Shown here one piece after another: positions 8,451 through 17,799 of a DNA stretch of 64,000 bases. The notes below the pieces were generated by a model. That model was not told the DNA's origin and searched no databases. It worked only from the letters and a program-made list of their open reading frames with translations. Location of the stretch: contig JADJTE010000006.1 of assembly GCA_016711295.1 (NCBI GenBank), positions 1 through 64,000 on the forward strand. Direction: 5' to 3'. Position numbers and translations under genes: made by a program. The stretch comes from Sphingobacteriales bacterium. GTDB taxonomy: Bacteria; Bacteroidota; Bacteroidia; Chitinophagales; UBA2359. Positions within the stretch are counted from its first letter, which is position 1; each line of letters opens with the position of its first letter.

Positions 8451-9827
8451 TTAATTATCGTTTATGCCTTCGCATATATCGGCTATTTCCTGGGCTACTT
8501 GGCTGATAGTTTCGTCTGATATTATGTTGTTCTGGCGTATGGGCGGGTTGCCATTAGGCAAGGGCAATATCGTTCTTAGTGGCTCAAATAAGGTATCTAT
8601 CTGCCAATGGCAGCTACCCGCAATGATGGGCACTACGAAGGAACCGTTGAGGTGTCGCTGTGCTGCTATGGCAAACTGTTGGGACAGTAGTTGTTCGTCT
8701 GCCAAAAAATCGCTGCTGATAAGGGCTAATACCAAGTGAGCTGCCTCGATTTGTTTGGCGATTTCGCGGTCAATTTCAGTAGCGGCGGCTATTTTTGCCC
8801 TATGCCATATCGATACTTTTTGTTGGCGTTTGAGTGGGGCTAATTGTTCTTCGAGTTGGTGGCAAATATCTACATCGGTATCGTGATAGATAATAACGAT
8901 GCGCAATTGTGGCGTAGGTGCTATTGGTACAGATGTTTGTTGGAGTTGGGTCAGGAAGTCACCTATATTGGTGTCTATGAAATCGAAGTTGAAATTGCGG
9001 CGATAAAAAAATTGGGTTAGTTGTTCTAAATTGGCTATTTTCTGAGGGGCATAACTTTTGGCTGCGCTCTGCAATTGGTAGCGGTTGATGAGGTGTAAGA
9101 TGAAGCGCAATCGCCAGTCGTTGAAGTCGAAACCGACAAATACTAAGTGTTTATTGATTAAACTTCCGCCTCGCGATAAGAAATGAATGGCTACATTGGT
9201 GGGGATACCGCCCGTATCGCCTTGCAATACGTGGTCTATCAGTTGTATTTGTTGGGTATCGGTCAGCACCAAAGAGCCGATGTCTTCTTGTGTGCCAAAC
9301 AGATTGTATATAAGTGGCGTGCGCTCGTTGATGTCTTTTTCGTTTATCTGTATGCTTTGGTTATGGAAAGCGTTGTGATTGTGGTAATAGGCAAAATTCT
9401 TTTGAGCCGTTAGGTAGCCTTCTTTTTTGTATGCTGCAATAAGCAGTTTGTTGGGGTTGGTATTGATAATATAGCGAAAATTGAGCCGTGCTATTTGTCG
9501 ATAGAATGGTATTTCGGTACGGTTGTATTGTTCGTAAAATTTGCTCACTTCGTAACCCAGCAGCGTAGTAGCTTGCTTGCCATGCACATCTTCAAAATGC
9601 TGTGCTACATAGGATAGGTTGTCGGGGTGGCTTAGTTGTAGGTCGGGGCGGTAATGCTTGATTTTTTGCGCCAGATGCTCGGCAAGCAGGGTTTGCAGCG
9701 TACATAATCTGCCATCGGGCAGGGTTATTTCTTCGGCACCAGGTCCGAGGATCAATACGGCATTGCCGTCTTGTAGGGCTTCGGTCAGCAGTTCCCAAGC
9801 TATGGCAGATGTATGATTGTCGGGCAT
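8451..9827 (-). CDS. SIR2-like/TIR domain fusion protein
   Basis: A 458-residue protein in two parts. Residues 1-290 match the SIR2-like fold used in bacterial defence proteins: GPGAEE (28-33) stands where GAGxS is usual, INTNPN (121-126) where TTNYD is usual, NLFG (175-178) where the catalytic LHG is usual, then VLTD (187-190) and VGFDFND (231-237). Residues 308-410 form a TIR domain: IIYHDTD (312-318), IWHRAKI (340-346) and ISSDFLA (370-376), ending near VVPII. Glutamines 383-384 occupy the usual catalytic glutamate position. Both domains normally cleave NAD+; here both active sites look altered. A role in phage defence or stress sensing is inference. The gene stands alone between accA and rimO with no partner effector. 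Confidence 0.75.
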   Translation of the reverse strand: MPDNHTSAIAWELLTEALQDGNAVLILGPGAEEITLPDGRLCTLQTLLAEHLAQKIKHYRPDLQLSHPDNLSYVAQHFEDVHGKQATTLLGYEVSKFYEQYNRTEIPFYRQIARLNFRYIINTNPNKLLIAAYKKEGYLTAQKNFAYYHNHNAFHNQSIQINEKDINERTPLIYNLFGTQEDIGSLVLTDTQQIQLIDHVLQGDTGGIPTNVAIHFLSRGGSLINKHLVFVGFDFNDWRLRFILHLINRYQLQSAAKSYAPQKIANLEQLTQFFYRRNFNFDFIDTNIGDFLTQLQQTSVPIAPTPQLRIVIIYHDTDVDICHQLEEQLAPLKRQQKVSIWHRAKIAAATEIDREIAKQIEAAHLVLALISSDFLADEQLLSQQFAIAAQRHLNGSFVVPIIAGSCHWQIDTLFEPLRTILPLPNGNPPIRQNNIISDETISQVAQEIADICEGINDN

Positions 9828-9881
9828 GGTGCAGTTGCGTAGTGAAGGGAGCGGGGCGGTAAAAATGCCCGCGAATGGTAG

Positions 9882-11200
9882 TTATACGATTTCGCCGTAT
9901 AGGTCGAATTCTTCGGCGGCGGTGATGCGTACTTGGGCAAAATCGCCGATGCGGGCATAGTGTTGTTGGGCATTGACTAATACTTCATTATCTACTTCGG
10001 GCGAGTCGTATTCGGTGCGTCCTACAAAATAGGGTCCTTCTTTTCGGTCGAACAGCACGCGATAGGTTTTGCCTATTTTGGCTTGGTTGAGTTCAGCCGA
10101 AATTTGTTGTTGTACTTCCATGATATAAGCGGCGCGTTCGGCTTTGTCGGCGGCTGGTATATTGTCGGGCAGTTGGTAGGCACCTGTATTTTCTTCGTGC
10201 GAATACTCAAATACGCCCAATCGGTCGAAGCGCGTTTGGCGGATAAAATCGGCTAATGTTTCTATATCGTCGTCGGTTTCGTGCGGAAATCCCACGAGCA
10301 TAGTCGTGCGCAGCGCAATATCGGGCACGCGCTGCCTGATTTGGTCAATCAGTTCGTAGGTTTGTTCTTGGGTAATGAGGCGGCGCATATTTTTCAAGAC
10401 GGGGTTGCTGATGTGTTGTAGTGGTATGTCCAAATAGTTGCAGATATTGGAACGGTCGCGCATCACGTCTAACACATCGAGCGGAAAATCGTAGGGATAG
10501 GCATAATGCAGCCTTATCCATTCTAAGCCTTGTACGTCTGCCAATTGTTCGAGCAAGCGCGGTAATGCGCGTTTTTGGTAGATATCTAATCCGTAGTAGG
10601 TCAGTTCTTGGGCAATGAGCATCACTTCTTTCACGCCGTTGCGCACTAAGGCGCGAGCTTCGGCTACGAGTTGCTCTATGGGTTTCGATACGTGTTTGCC
10701 GCGCATCAGCGGAATGGCGCAAAATGTGCAAGTGCGGTTGCAGCCTTCCGATATTTTGAGGTAGGCATAATGGGCGGGCGTGGTCAGTATGCTTCGCTCG
10801 CCTATCAGGTCGTGGCGATAATTGGCACCTAATTCTTCGAGCAAAAAGGGTAGGTCTAAGGTGCCAAAAAACGCATCTACTTCGGGTATTTCTTGGGCTA
10901 ATTCGTCTTTATAGCGGTGCGACAAGCAGCCCGTCACGTATAATTTATCGATGCTGCCCTTGGTTTTGGCATTGGCATACGCTAATATCGTGTCTATGGA
11001 TTCTTGCTTGGCTACGTCAATAAAGCCCAGGTGTTCACAACCACGATATTTGCTTTATTGTCGGTGGCTTCGTGGGCAACGGCAATTCCATTGCCTTTGA
11101 GTTGGTTCATCAATACTTCCGAGTCGACTAAATTTTTGGAGCAGCCCAGCGTAACGACATTTACACGGTTGGTTCGGGGTTTCTGCGGCTTGGTTTTCAT
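9882..11200 (-). CDS. rimO: Ribosomal protein uS12 methylthiotransferase RimO, one internal frameshift
   Basis: A radical-SAM enzyme that adds a methylthio group to an aspartate of ribosomal protein S12. The N-terminal segment (TLGCSKNLVDSE) carries the first cluster cysteine of the UPF0004 domain. The radical-SAM motif CNRTCTFC is in the centre and a TRAM domain closes the protein (ending EEFDLYGEIV). The frame is broken near 11027: on the coding strand ACCTGGGC should read ACCTGCGGC, which restores the conserved NTCGFI motif and joins both parts. The start is the ATG ending at 11200. Such a key cysteine lost by one base suggests a sequencing error rather than a dead gene. Confidence 0.9.
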
Positions 11201-11318
11201 AGATTTATGCAGGGTTCAAAGCACAAATTTACGTGCTTTTTTTTGGGGTTTTGGCTTTTATCCTTATTCCGAGTACAGAATATTTCAGGTAAGGCAGATA
11301 TTTGCTTTGGGTAGGTTT

Positions 11319-12357
11319 TTATACGGACAAAGGCAATTTGAGGCGTACCGAAAGATATAGGGGTGGTCGTCTATGTCAAGGGTATAGGCATCGCCGTATC
11401 GCAGTGCGAGGCGTTGCTGCACGTTTTCGATGCCGGTGCCGTTCTCTTGGTCGTGATGTCGTTTTTTGGCGTTGGGGTCGGTCGAGTTTTCGATTTTAAA
11501 CGTTATGCCTTCGTTAGTCACTTCTAAGGCACTACGTATCCAAGCATCGGCGTAGGTTTCGATATTGCCATGTTTAAAGCTATTTTCAAAAAAAGGCATG
11601 AACAACATCGGTTCTACCATAATGCCTGCGGTTAAGCCGTGTATTTCGAAACGTATATTTTGCCTTTGTGCCTTTTTGAGTTGTTGCATCTCGATATAAT
11701 GATAAATATATTGAATTTCTTTGTCCAAAGAAACGTTTTCTAAGCGACTCGATTCGAGCATATAGCGCATCATGCCCGATAGCTGCAAAATGGCAGGAGC
11801 GGCTTGTTGGGCATTAGTAAATGTAAGGGCATAGATATTATTGAGGGCATTGAACAAGAAATGAGGATTTACCTGCGAGCGCAATAGGCGCATCTCTGCC
11901 TCTAAGCGGTAATTTTTTATTTCGTGTTTCAGGCGTTGCGTATAGTGCCACTGCTCGTTAGCACGCCACGACCCCGACACAAATACCATCACCACTAAAG
12001 ACAAGAGGGTATTGCCCAAATACGAAAAAGTATACAAGTGCGTCATAATCTTTTCGCCGCCACCCAACAGCCAATTGTCTAAAACAACTCGTATGGGCAA
12101 AATGGCGAAAACGACCAATATGATAGTACCGTAGAACAAAAGATAACGCTCGCGGTTATAGAACTTGGGTATCAAATACCACAAGTTGAAATAGACCAAA
12201 AAGGCATGAATGGCAGTCGTACACAAACTGCTCAAAAAGATTAGCCAACCATTGACCTCCAATCCCGCATAGACCGAATTGAGCAAAATGATATAGCCAA
12301 TCCAAAAATGACGTGTAAGAGCGGTTCATAGTCCTTAAAGCTGCGTCTTTGAGCCAT
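11319..12357 (-). CDS. LytS/YehU-type sensor histidine kinase, two frameshifts
   Basis: Membrane histidine kinase of the His_kinase (PF06580) group, whose partners are LytTR response regulators. About four N-terminal membrane helices precede a coiled-coil and the phospho-acceptor motif QVNPHFLFNALNNIY; the ATP-binding part has FFENSFKHG and GTGIENVQQRL. Two single-base breaks are evident. Near 12315 the 5' frame starting at the ATG ending at 12357 (MAQRRSFKDYEPLL) joins the body (HFWIGYIILL). Near 11343 the tail should read RLKLPLSV and stop at 11319-11321. No LytTR gene lies next to it. A MITE ends 16 bp upstream of the start codon, so transcription must begin in or pass through that element. 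Confidence 0.85.
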
Positions 12358-12373
12358 AATCAAAAGAAAAGAA

Positions 12374-12503
12374 GTAACTATTTAGGATAGGGTTTTGGGT
12401 ATAGGGTTTTGGGCTATATCTATCTAATAATGCCCGAAATCATTGCATATTCGATTAGAAATAGCTATTCTTGTGGGCTGTTTCTACAAGGCTAAACATT
12501 TGC
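12374..12503 (+). mobile_element. MITE, short type, near-perfect 8-bp target duplication
   Basis: A 130-bp non-coding element starting GTAACTATTTAG; its right end is degenerate (CTAAACATTTGC instead of CTAAATAGTTAC). Flanks are GAAAAGAA on the left and GAAAATAA on the right, 7 of 8 bases identical. The interior is shared with the copies at 25045, 44566, 48585 and 51764 (common core AATAATGCC...GCATATTCGATT). It lies between the divergent kinase and esterase genes. The rest of the gap to base 12752 shows no other feature. Confidence 0.85.
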
Positions 12504-12752
12504 GAAAATAAAATTAGAAATTGTAGGGGTGCGGGAGCATATCGCAAAAGTGCCCCAAAAATCGCACCTTATCCCTTGCCCGCACTATACGGCGATACAA
12601 ATGTAGCAAAAATAGCCATTTGCACCTTATCTTGTGCCAAATTGGTACTCATTGGCGCAGCCTTAGCCCTTAGCAATCATTTTTTCCGATGTGCAAGGCA
12701 GAAAAACCGATATTGTGCCGTCTTATTAATCATACTAAATCTTACAACAAGC

Positions 12753-13943
12753 ATGAACAAACTGTTTGGCACTATTTGCCTTATTACTGGGCTAAATATT
12801 ACTGCTACTTGGGCGGTACACGCGCAGCAAAGCCTCGACGCTACCTTGTGGCACGACGGATTATTGCGCCAATACAAACTATACGTACCCGCGGCGTACA
12901 ACCCCAACCAAGCCGTGCCATTATTGTTCAACCTACACGGCTATTCGTCGAACAGCGAAGAACAAACGTTCTATGCCGATTTTAGACCTATTGCCGATAC
13001 CGCCAACTTTATCATCTGCCACCCCAACGGCACCCCCGACCCCACAGGCAACCTATTCTGGAATGTAGGCTTCGATTTTACTGGCACTAATATCGACGAT
13101 GAAGGTTTTCTGATGGCTCTGTTAGACACATTATCCACCCAATACCAAATCGACCCGCGCCGCGTGTACAGCACGGGCATGTCGAACGGCGGTTATATGT
13201 CTTATTCCTTAGCTTGCACTCAAACCGACCGCATAGCCGCCATAGCCTCTGTAACAGGCAGCATGACCAATTGGCAAATAAACAATTGCCAACCCTCGCG
13301 CCCCATACCTATACTACAAATACATGGTACTGCCGACCCCGTAGTGCCTTATACGGGCGGACCATACGCCTTGCACATAGACAGCCTCGTGTCATATTGG
13401 AAACACCAAAACGGCTGCGACGACATGCCCACTGCCCAAGATTTGCCCAATCTCAATTTGGCAGACAACTGCACCGCTACGCGCTATACATATACCAACT
13501 GCGACGCAGGTAGCCAACTCGAACTATATCGAATCGAAGGCGGAGCGCATACTTGGCCTGGCAGCATCATCAATTTTGCGGGCACCTGCCAAGATTTTAG
13601 TGCATCAGTGGCTATATGGCGATTTTTGCGCCTACACGCTCTGCCCGAAAGCCTGAACATATTGCCTACTACTACTATAAATCCAACCCTAAGTGGTGTC
13701 CTTGTGCCCAACCCCGCAAGTAGGGGCAATACGGTATTGCGCTGGCACCTGCCGCATAGCATATCGGGCGGGCAGCCGCCTATTTGGTCGCTCTATGATG
13801 CACAAGGCAACTTGATAACCCGACAAATCGCCCAAACCGAACAGAATATCGACACCGACCAACTGCCAAGCGGTATTTATTGGGTAACAATCCAACACCC
13901 ACAAGCAGGTTTTTGGCAGCAAAAACTACTCGTATGCCCATGA
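12753..13943 (+). CDS. Secreted polyhydroxybutyrate depolymerase/feruloyl esterase-like hydrolase with T9SS sorting domain
   Basis: A 396-residue secreted esterase of the LpqC/CE1 group, which cleave polyhydroxyalkanoates or feruloyl-polysaccharide esters. The signal peptide ends near AVHAQQ. Catalytic motifs: LFNLHGYSSN, nucleophile elbow GMSNGGY (serine), HGTADPVVPY (acid), and GGAHTWPG (histidine). The last about 80 residues (VPNPASRGNTVLRW ... SGIYWV) are a type A sorting domain for outer-membrane export by T9SS. The start at 12753 is chosen because the signal peptide begins there; the upstream 94 codons are an unlikely leader. It overlaps radA by 4 bp (ATGA), so the two are translationally coupled. 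The exact substrate is unknown. Confidence 0.85.
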   Translation: MNKLFGTICLITGLNITATWAVHAQQSLDATLWHDGLLRQYKLYVPAAYNPNQAVPLLFNLHGYSSNSEEQTFYADFRPIADTANFIICHPNGTPDPTGNLFWNVGFDFTGTNIDDEGFLMALLDTLSTQYQIDPRRVYSTGMSNGGYMSYSLACTQTDRIAAIASVTGSMTNWQINNCQPSRPIPILQIHGTADPVVPYTGGPYALHIDSLVSYWKHQNGCDDMPTAQDLPNLNLADNCTATRYTYTNCDAGSQLELYRIEGGAHTWPGSIINFAGTCQDFSASVAIWRFLRLHALPESLNILPTTTINPTLSGVLVPNPASRGNTVLRWHLPHSISGGQPPIWSLYDAQGNLITRQIAQTEQNIDTDQLPSGIYWVTIQHPQAGFWQQKLLVCP

Positions 13944-15322
13944 AACTAAAAACACAATACATCTGCCAAAGTTGCGGGGCGGTATCTGCGCGGTGGATAG
14001 GCAAATGCCCCTCGTGCGAAGCCTGGAACAGCTATGTCGAAGAAGTGATACAACAAGACATACCCACCAACAAAACCACCGAAAAAGCCGTGTCGCTGGG
14101 TAGCAGCGAAGGCAAAGAAAACACTGCCATAGGCATTCTGGACGTGCAAAGTGCCGATATGGTGCGCCTCGTAACGCCCGACAGCGAACTGAACCGCGTG
14201 TTGGGCGGCGGCATCGTGCCAGGGTCGGTAGTGCTGGTAGGCGGCGAACCCGGCATCGGCAAATCGACCTTGTTGCTACAATTGGCAGTCAGTTTAGACC
14301 AGCATCGCATCTTATACGTATCGGGCGAAGAAAGTGCCCAACAAATCAAAATGCGTGCCGACCGCATAGGAATAAACAACCCCGACTGCTTGCTACTCAC
14401 CGAAACCAATCTATACCATATTTTCAAGCAACTAAAAACCACTCAGCCCCAATGGTGTGTTATTGACTCAATACAAACCTTGCACTCGCCTACCCTCGAA
14501 TCAACGGCAGGCAGCGTGTCCCAAATCCGCGAATGTGCCGCCGAATTGCAGCGATACGCCAAAGAAACCAATACGCCCATTTTTATCATCGGGCATATCA
14601 CCAAAGAGGGCAGCATCGCCGGACCAAAAGTATTAGAACACATGGTCGATGCCGTATTGCAGTTCGAGGGCGAACACCACCACGCCTACCGCTTGTTGCG
14701 CACCAAAAAAAATAGATTTGGCTCTACTGCCGAATTAGGCATTTACGAAATGCTACAAAACGGATTGCGACAAGTAAGCAACCCCTCCGAACTGCTCATC
14801 TCCGAAAATACAGACGAACTAAGCGGCATAGGCATAGGTGCCACTATCGAAGGTATGCGCCCTCTGCTCATCGAAACACAAGCCTTAGTGAGCCGCTCTG
14901 CCTACGGCACGCCACAACGCTCGGCAACAGGCTTCGATGTGCGGCGAATGAATATGTTGCTGGCGGTATTAGAAAAGCGGTGCGGCTTTCGGTTTGGCGA
15001 TAAAGACGTATTCGTAAATATCACAGGCGGTCTAAAGGTAGAAGACCCCGCCATCGATTTAGCCATAGTTTGCGCCTTGCTCTCGTCGTTTGACGATGTG
15101 TCAATACCGCCGCGAACTTGTTTTGCGGGCGAAATAGGACTGTCGGGCGAAGTCCGTAGCGTCAACCGAATAGACCAACGCATCTCGGAGGCAGACAAAT
15201 TGGGCTTTAAAACCATTTTTATACCCGCCAACAACAAAGGCTTGCCCACAGACAAATACAATATCAATGTGGTGTTTATCCGAACAGTGGAAGAAATATA
15301 TGCCAAATTATTTAAATCGTAA
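13940..15322 (+). CDS. radA: DNA repair protein RadA
   Basis: RecA-like ATPase that helps process recombination intermediates and branch migration. The 460-residue product has the N-terminal zinc finger (Cys9, Cys12, Cys23, Cys26), Walker A GGEPGIGKST at 101-110, the RadA-specific KNRFGS motif, and a C-terminal Lon-like domain (FVNITGGLKVEDPAIDLA, then the GEIGLSGEVR motif). The start is the second ATG of a close pair because it overlaps the esterase stop codon (ATGA) and puts the zinc finger at its normal distance. The frame is intact. No terminator was found; the next 220 bp to base 15540 show nothing recognisable. Confidence 0.95.
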   Translation: MKLKTQYICQSCGAVSARWIGKCPSCEAWNSYVEEVIQQDIPTNKTTEKAVSLGSSEGKENTAIGILDVQSADMVRLVTPDSELNRVLGGGIVPGSVVLVGGEPGIGKSTLLLQLAVSLDQHRILYVSGEESAQQIKMRADRIGINNPDCLLLTETNLYHIFKQLKTTQPQWCVIDSIQTLHSPTLESTAGSVSQIRECAAELQRYAKETNTPIFIIGHITKEGSIAGPKVLEHMVDAVLQFEGEHHHAYRLLRTKKNRFGSTAELGIYEMLQNGLRQVSNPSELLISENTDELSGIGIGATIEGMRPLLIETQALVSRSAYGTPQRSATGFDVRRMNMLLAVLEKRCGFRFGDKDVFVNITGGLKVEDPAIDLAIVCALLSSFDDVSIPPRTCFAGEIGLSGEVRSVNRIDQRISEADKLGFKTIFIPANNKGLPTDKYNINVVFIRTVEEIYAKLFKS

Positions 15323-15540
15323 TAAAGATTTTTTTTCTGGAAAAACAGTACAAAACATGCCTATATTGTTAAAAAAGCAGTACTTTTACCTCTCATATCG
15401 TACGTATGAGCATAAGGCACTAAACAACCATTAACTGCCCCAAAACCAACCACACAAGCACCCTATTTATACCCACCTAAACAATAACATAGCCCATTCT
15501 CCAAGCAATTTGCCATCGATAAATTTCGATAACACAAACC

Positions 15541-15693
15541 AATAGTGGTCTGTGTTTTAAATTTCGGTAACAAATTTTGCTCAATGCTGCTTTGTAGCAA
15601 GGGCGCAAGCAAGATGCTCCCGTCAATTTTTTACTCAAAATTAAAAAACCAAGCCAATAGTAGTTTGACTTTTAAAGTTTATACACTTACCTT
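15541..15693 (-). repeat. Dispersed intergenic repeat, second copy split around the 23-kb array
   Basis: Read on the minus strand, this stretch contains TTGGTTTTTTAATTTTGAG, then a TCTTGCTTGCGCCC segment, then CAAAGCAGCATTGA and CCGAAATTTAAAACAC. The same blocks in the same order occur at 23163-23756, where the 172-bp tandem array sits in the middle. It is non-coding. It is thus the compact form of the element that hosts the array. Confidence 0.6.
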
Positions 15694-16221
15694 ACAGGAA
15701 TTTCATGCCTACGATTATTCTCGGGATTGCGTCCATTAGATGTTACCGATGTAATACGTTCATGTCACTTTAAAAACAAAATACATTAAATATTTTTTAT
15801 AAATTATCATAAATTATTGATAATCAATAAATTATGCCTTGTATAAATTCCTCCTCTGTGAGGGGGGTTAGGGGAGTTTTAATATTGAACTAATATCTCA
15901 ATTATCTAATACTATTAGATGTTACCGATGTAATACGTTCACGTCACTTTAAAAACAAAATACATTAAATATTTTTTATAAATTATCATAAATTATTGAC
16001 AATCAATAAATTATGCCTTGTATAAATTCCTCCTCTGTGAGGGGGTTAGGGGGAGTTTTTAATATTGAACTAATATCTCAATTATCTAATACTATTAGAT
16101 GTTACCGATGTAATACGTTCACGTCACTTTAAAAACAAAATACATTAAATATTTTTTATAAATTATCATAAATTATTGACAATCAATAAATTATGCCTTG
16201 TATAAATTTCTCCTCTGTGAG

Positions 16222-17466
16222 CAGGTCTAATCAGTTCTAATTTTTTGTTGTTTGTTTTTTTGTATTTTAGTTTTTTTGTCTCTTACCTTATTTTTTATCA
16301 AGCCGTTTAGTTGTATCATTTTATCGACTTTATTGGTATGCTCTTCAAAGGCAGCCTTCATAGATGTATAGCCATTTAGTTTAAAAATGTTCATTGCAGC
16401 ATCGTATAGTATTGATATGGTTAGCTCCTTTTGTTGTTTGTGTTAGGCAGTCATCTTCTCTGCAAACCACATCTTTTATCCAATGATAGGATTCAATTCC
16501 CCAATGTCCGCGAATACCTTTTGCCATAACTGCGGCACTTTGATAGCTATTAGAAACGTAATAATGTGTATGCTCATATGGTTTATTATTTCGTGTGCCA
16601 GATCGGGTAATAACGATAAAATACTTTACTAATGCTTGCCATTTTTTAGGTAATTCTGTGCTTGCTTTAAAGACTGCTATTTTGCGTGTTTCTGTTCGCC
16701 CATGCGATTTTTTCTCTTCCTCTGTGTAAGTATCTATGGGCAGTTCTTTCTCCTGTGTGGCTACTATTTTTTTTTTAGTGCAGCACAATTATCCTTAACT
16801 TGTACCACATAACCAGCGTCTTTTTGCAAAATTAGTTGCAAAAAGCCTGATTACAGTGTAAAGCATCAGCAGTAATGGTCTTTTCGGCTATATCCACCTC
16901 ATCACTCCTAAGCAACAGTTTAACTGTTTCACTTTCGCCCTTTTTGCCTGTTAAGTAATAGGCAAACTGAACAACTGCTTGACTATTATGCTGAACTAAA
17001 CGAACAACTGATACCAAATTTTGCGCTGCTCCCTGAGCATCGGTTATCGTGCCCGATAAGGACTTACCATCTACCGAATACCAAGAAGAGTCGCCCAAGT
17101 CTCTGAACTGAAACAACCATTTATTGATAGCTTCGACCACAGCGGAAATGTCCAAACTATTTACAAAATTATACATACCCGCATAGCTCGGAACGCCGTG
17201 CTTTTAGGGATAAGGCGGCTACCAGTGCCGCACGATTATTCTTAAAAAGCGGGACATGCTTTGATATCCTACGCTATGATTAAGGCAAGATAGGGTCAGA
17301 AGCATCAGCATGTCTGCCATCGCAAAGCGACGACCTGGTGCCCTGCGATGATCTTCAATGTCTGAAAAATAATCATACAAACTACGTATTTCCATCTCTT
17401 TTTGATGCAAAGATACTGCTTCTTTTATTACTTTTTAGTAAATAATCATAGAACTGATTAGCCCTG
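16222..17466 (-). mobile_element. ISAs1-family insertion sequence with degraded transposase
   Basis: A 1,245-bp element bounded by the inverted repeat CAGGTCTAATCAGTTCTA (left) and CAGGGCTAATCAGTTCTA (right, reverse complement), 17 of 18 bases matching. Ends beginning CAGGG are typical of ISAs1. It contains the broken transposase on the minus strand. The insertion point lies in the G-rich end of a 179-bp repeat unit. No target duplication is present: the flanks join to give one intact unit length. Confidence 0.85.
16381..17410 (-). pseudogene. ISAs1-family transposase, broken into three reading frames
   Basis: Three consecutive minus-strand fragments (17410-17219, 17176-16832, 16788-16381) together cover an ISAs1 DDE transposase. 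The N-terminal part has DIEDHRRAPGRRF. The middle has VDGKSLSG (first catalytic Asp) and ITADALHCNQ (second). The last has HWGIESYHWIKDVVCREDD, the conserved glutamate region. The total span of about 343 codons is slightly short for the family. At least two frameshifts separate the parts. Given how many indels occur elsewhere in the window, it may be active in the real genome, but as read it is dead. Confidence 0.85.
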
Positions 17467-17799
17467 GGGTTAGGGGGAGTTTTTAACATTGCATTAATAT
17501 CTCAATTATCTAATACTATTAGATGTTACCGATGTAATACGTTCATGTCACTTTAAAAACAAAATACATTAACTATTTTTTATAAAGTATCATAAATTAT
17601 TGATAATCAATAAATTATGCCTTGTATAAATTCCTCTTCAGTGAGGGGGTTAGGGGGAGTTTTTAATATTGAACTAACATCTCAATTATCTAATGCTATT
17701 TCCTAAGTCCTAACGCTTGGAAATGGATACACAGCAAACAAAATTAATACTCAGAACTAAAAAATCAAATCAATATTATTCACTTATTTTTTTAAATTT

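Larger units (their letters stand above)
15735..17697. repeat. Tandem array of four 179-180-bp units, third unit split by an insertion sequence
   Basis: Units begin ATTAGATGTTACCGATGTAA at 15735, 15914, 16094 and 17518. Each contains an AT-rich centre (ATTATCATAAATTATTGA) and a G-rich end (GTGAGGGGGTTAGGGGGAG). Units 1 and 2 are nearly identical. Unit 3 is interrupted at 16222 and resumes at 17467; its two parts sum to exactly 179 bp. No coding potential is seen. There are no unique spacers, so it is not a CRISPR. Confidence 0.9.

Noticed and set aside
8451..9827. Thoeris defence system
   Set aside because: Thoeris has separate ThsA (SIR2-SLOG) and ThsB (TIR) proteins. Here one protein carries SIR2 and TIR, has no SLOG domain and no partner gene, and its catalytic motifs are altered.
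15323..15540. Gene or RNA after radA
   Set aside because: No open frame of useful size, no hairpin with T run and no promoter consensus could be found; I see nothing in it.
15735..17697. CRISPR-like regular repeats
   Set aside because: The units are contiguous 179-bp repeats with no unique spacers and no cas genes nearby. The same applies to the 172-bp units at 23188-23703 and to the heptamer arrays.
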